Positions 42,260 through 42,791 of a stretch of 42,791 bases of DNA are shown here, piece after piece. This DNA comes from an uncultured Pseudorhodobacter sp. (GTDB taxonomy: Bacteria; Pseudomonadota; Alphaproteobacteria; Rhodobacterales; Rhodobacteraceae). The notes below the pieces were generated by a model. The model was not told the DNA's origin. It made no database searches and saw only the letters and a list, made by a program, of their open reading frames with translations. Position numbers and translations under genes: made by a program. Within the stretch, counting starts at the first letter, position 1. Every line of letters starts with the position of its first letter. The stretch spans positions 1-42,791 of the forward strand of contig CAJXWJ010000027.1 of assembly GCA_913062925.1 (NCBI GenBank). The letters run 5' to 3'.

Positions 42260-42791
42260 CTTGGATTCCCTCAAGCTGTTGAGATCGAGCTTTTATTACA
42301 ATGATGGCTTCAGTACCATGCATTTGGTTAGCGGATTAATTTTCATTTATTTATATAATTTTTTATATATAATTATTTAAAGTATACTCAAGATCGCCCT
42401 TAGGGTGTCGAAAAGAGGTTTGAATTGCTTGCTTGCGGGCGGATTAACCTCCTCGGCAACGCGAGCAAAGCATGGCGTGAACAATATTCACTGCTGATTT
42501 TTTGCTGGCTGGATCCGAAATTTCTGCTGTTGGTCAAGAAATTTTAGCCGTGCATTTTTGGGTCGCTTAAAGAGAATAAACAGGCTGATCTGCTGACCTT
42601 GGCGCGTTACGGTTCCAAGGTTGATCTCTCAGCGCAGTGTGGGTTTTCAGCGGAGCCTAATATCCGAAACTGAATTGGCATCGTTGATAAATTTCGAGTA
42701 TTTTCTATTTATATGTCGTGAGCCGCCACCGGTTGCATTTATAAATAAGGCGGAATTCATATATAAAAATTAGGTACTTTTTTTATATTTG
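42260..42791. other. AT-rich region upstream of the secretion operon, no intact gene
   Basis: 532 bases with very AT-rich stretches at 42330-42385 and 42690-42791. No convincing open frame runs through it. On the plus strand, 42548-42676 is open for 42 codons and reads ADLLTLARYGSK then VDLSAQCGFS, faintly like the C-terminal part of MetE-type methyltransferases (LSPQCGF); stop codons bound it and it is at most a decayed remnant. The region probably carries regulation for the operon and for a gene beyond the edge. Confidence 0.4.
42362..42391 (-). promoter_or_regulatory. Candidate sigma-70 promoter of the secretion operon
   Basis: On the minus strand, TTGAGT (42391-42386), 18 bp, TATAAA (42367-42362), about 95 bases before the TolC-like start. 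The neighbouring A/T runs would help open the DNA or bind nucleoid proteins such as MucR or H-NS-like silencers. Because the area is so AT-rich, chance matches are likely. Confidence 0.35.

Noticed and set aside
42330-42400. Replication origin or partition site in the AT-rich stretch
   Set aside because: No DnaA-box cluster, no iterons and no rep or par genes; an operon promoter region is enough to explain it.

Overview
Almost all of this window is one stretch of a GC-rich alphaproteobacterial chromosome, most likely a member of the Rhodobacteraceae/Roseobacter group. This rests on the type of genes present (PuuD-type urate hydroxylase, a yjb-like exopolysaccharide operon, a VC_2705-type acetate symporter, monomeric isocitrate dehydrogenase) and on coding style; no database search was possible. 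The exception is the left end. Bases 1 to about 627 read, on the minus strand, as an uninterrupted lysine-rich tail followed by the Q motif and the first half of Walker A of a eukaryotic nucleolar DEAD-box RNA helicase (DDX24/Mak5-like). This replaces the last residues of bacterial lepA and is best read as an assembly or ligation chimera with protist or algal DNA.

Layout from left to right. 1-627: eukaryotic fragment. 566-5463: lepA (3' end lost), a small secreted protein, a PCu(A)C copper chaperone with a small exported partner, rpmB, and meaB. 5625-8069: hrpB helicase. 8072-11406: puuD with a divergent LysR regulator, then an M19 dipeptidase. 11416-14655: a doubtful small ORF, a GNAT acetyltransferase, and a gap gene overlapping a dimethylformamidase-like gene. 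14756-21050: a DUF533 protein, then a yjbH-yjbF-yjbE-like exopolysaccharide operon facing a beta-helix protein. 21047-23262: a HugZ-like protein and a SulP transporter.

23577-33184 is the most coherent block and the part most worth attention. acs makes acetyl-CoA, AMP and PPi from acetate; adk follows 3 bp later and can recycle the AMP; the two-subunit DUF4212/SLC5-type symporter imports acetate. Four tightly packed genes follow: a cNMP/CBS/DUF294 nucleotidyltransferase-like protein, a small two-helix membrane protein, a stand-alone CheY-like receiver, and a membrane protein joining a PAS domain and a histidine-kinase-like core without a phospho-acceptor His to an intact DEDDh 3'-5' exonuclease. 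This looks like a signalling unit attached to acetate uptake whose output may be a nuclease.

33212-37232 carries an FAH-family hydrolase, monomeric NADP isocitrate dehydrogenase with a clear terminator, and an RsuA-type pseudouridine synthase. From 37389 to the right edge the base composition drops visibly; here lies a complete type I secretion operon (TolC-like lipoprotein, LapB-like ABC transporter, HlyD-like adaptor) followed by 0.5 kb of AT-rich DNA. No secreted substrate is visible. I saw no tRNA, rRNA, CRISPR array, insertion sequence or prophage gene.
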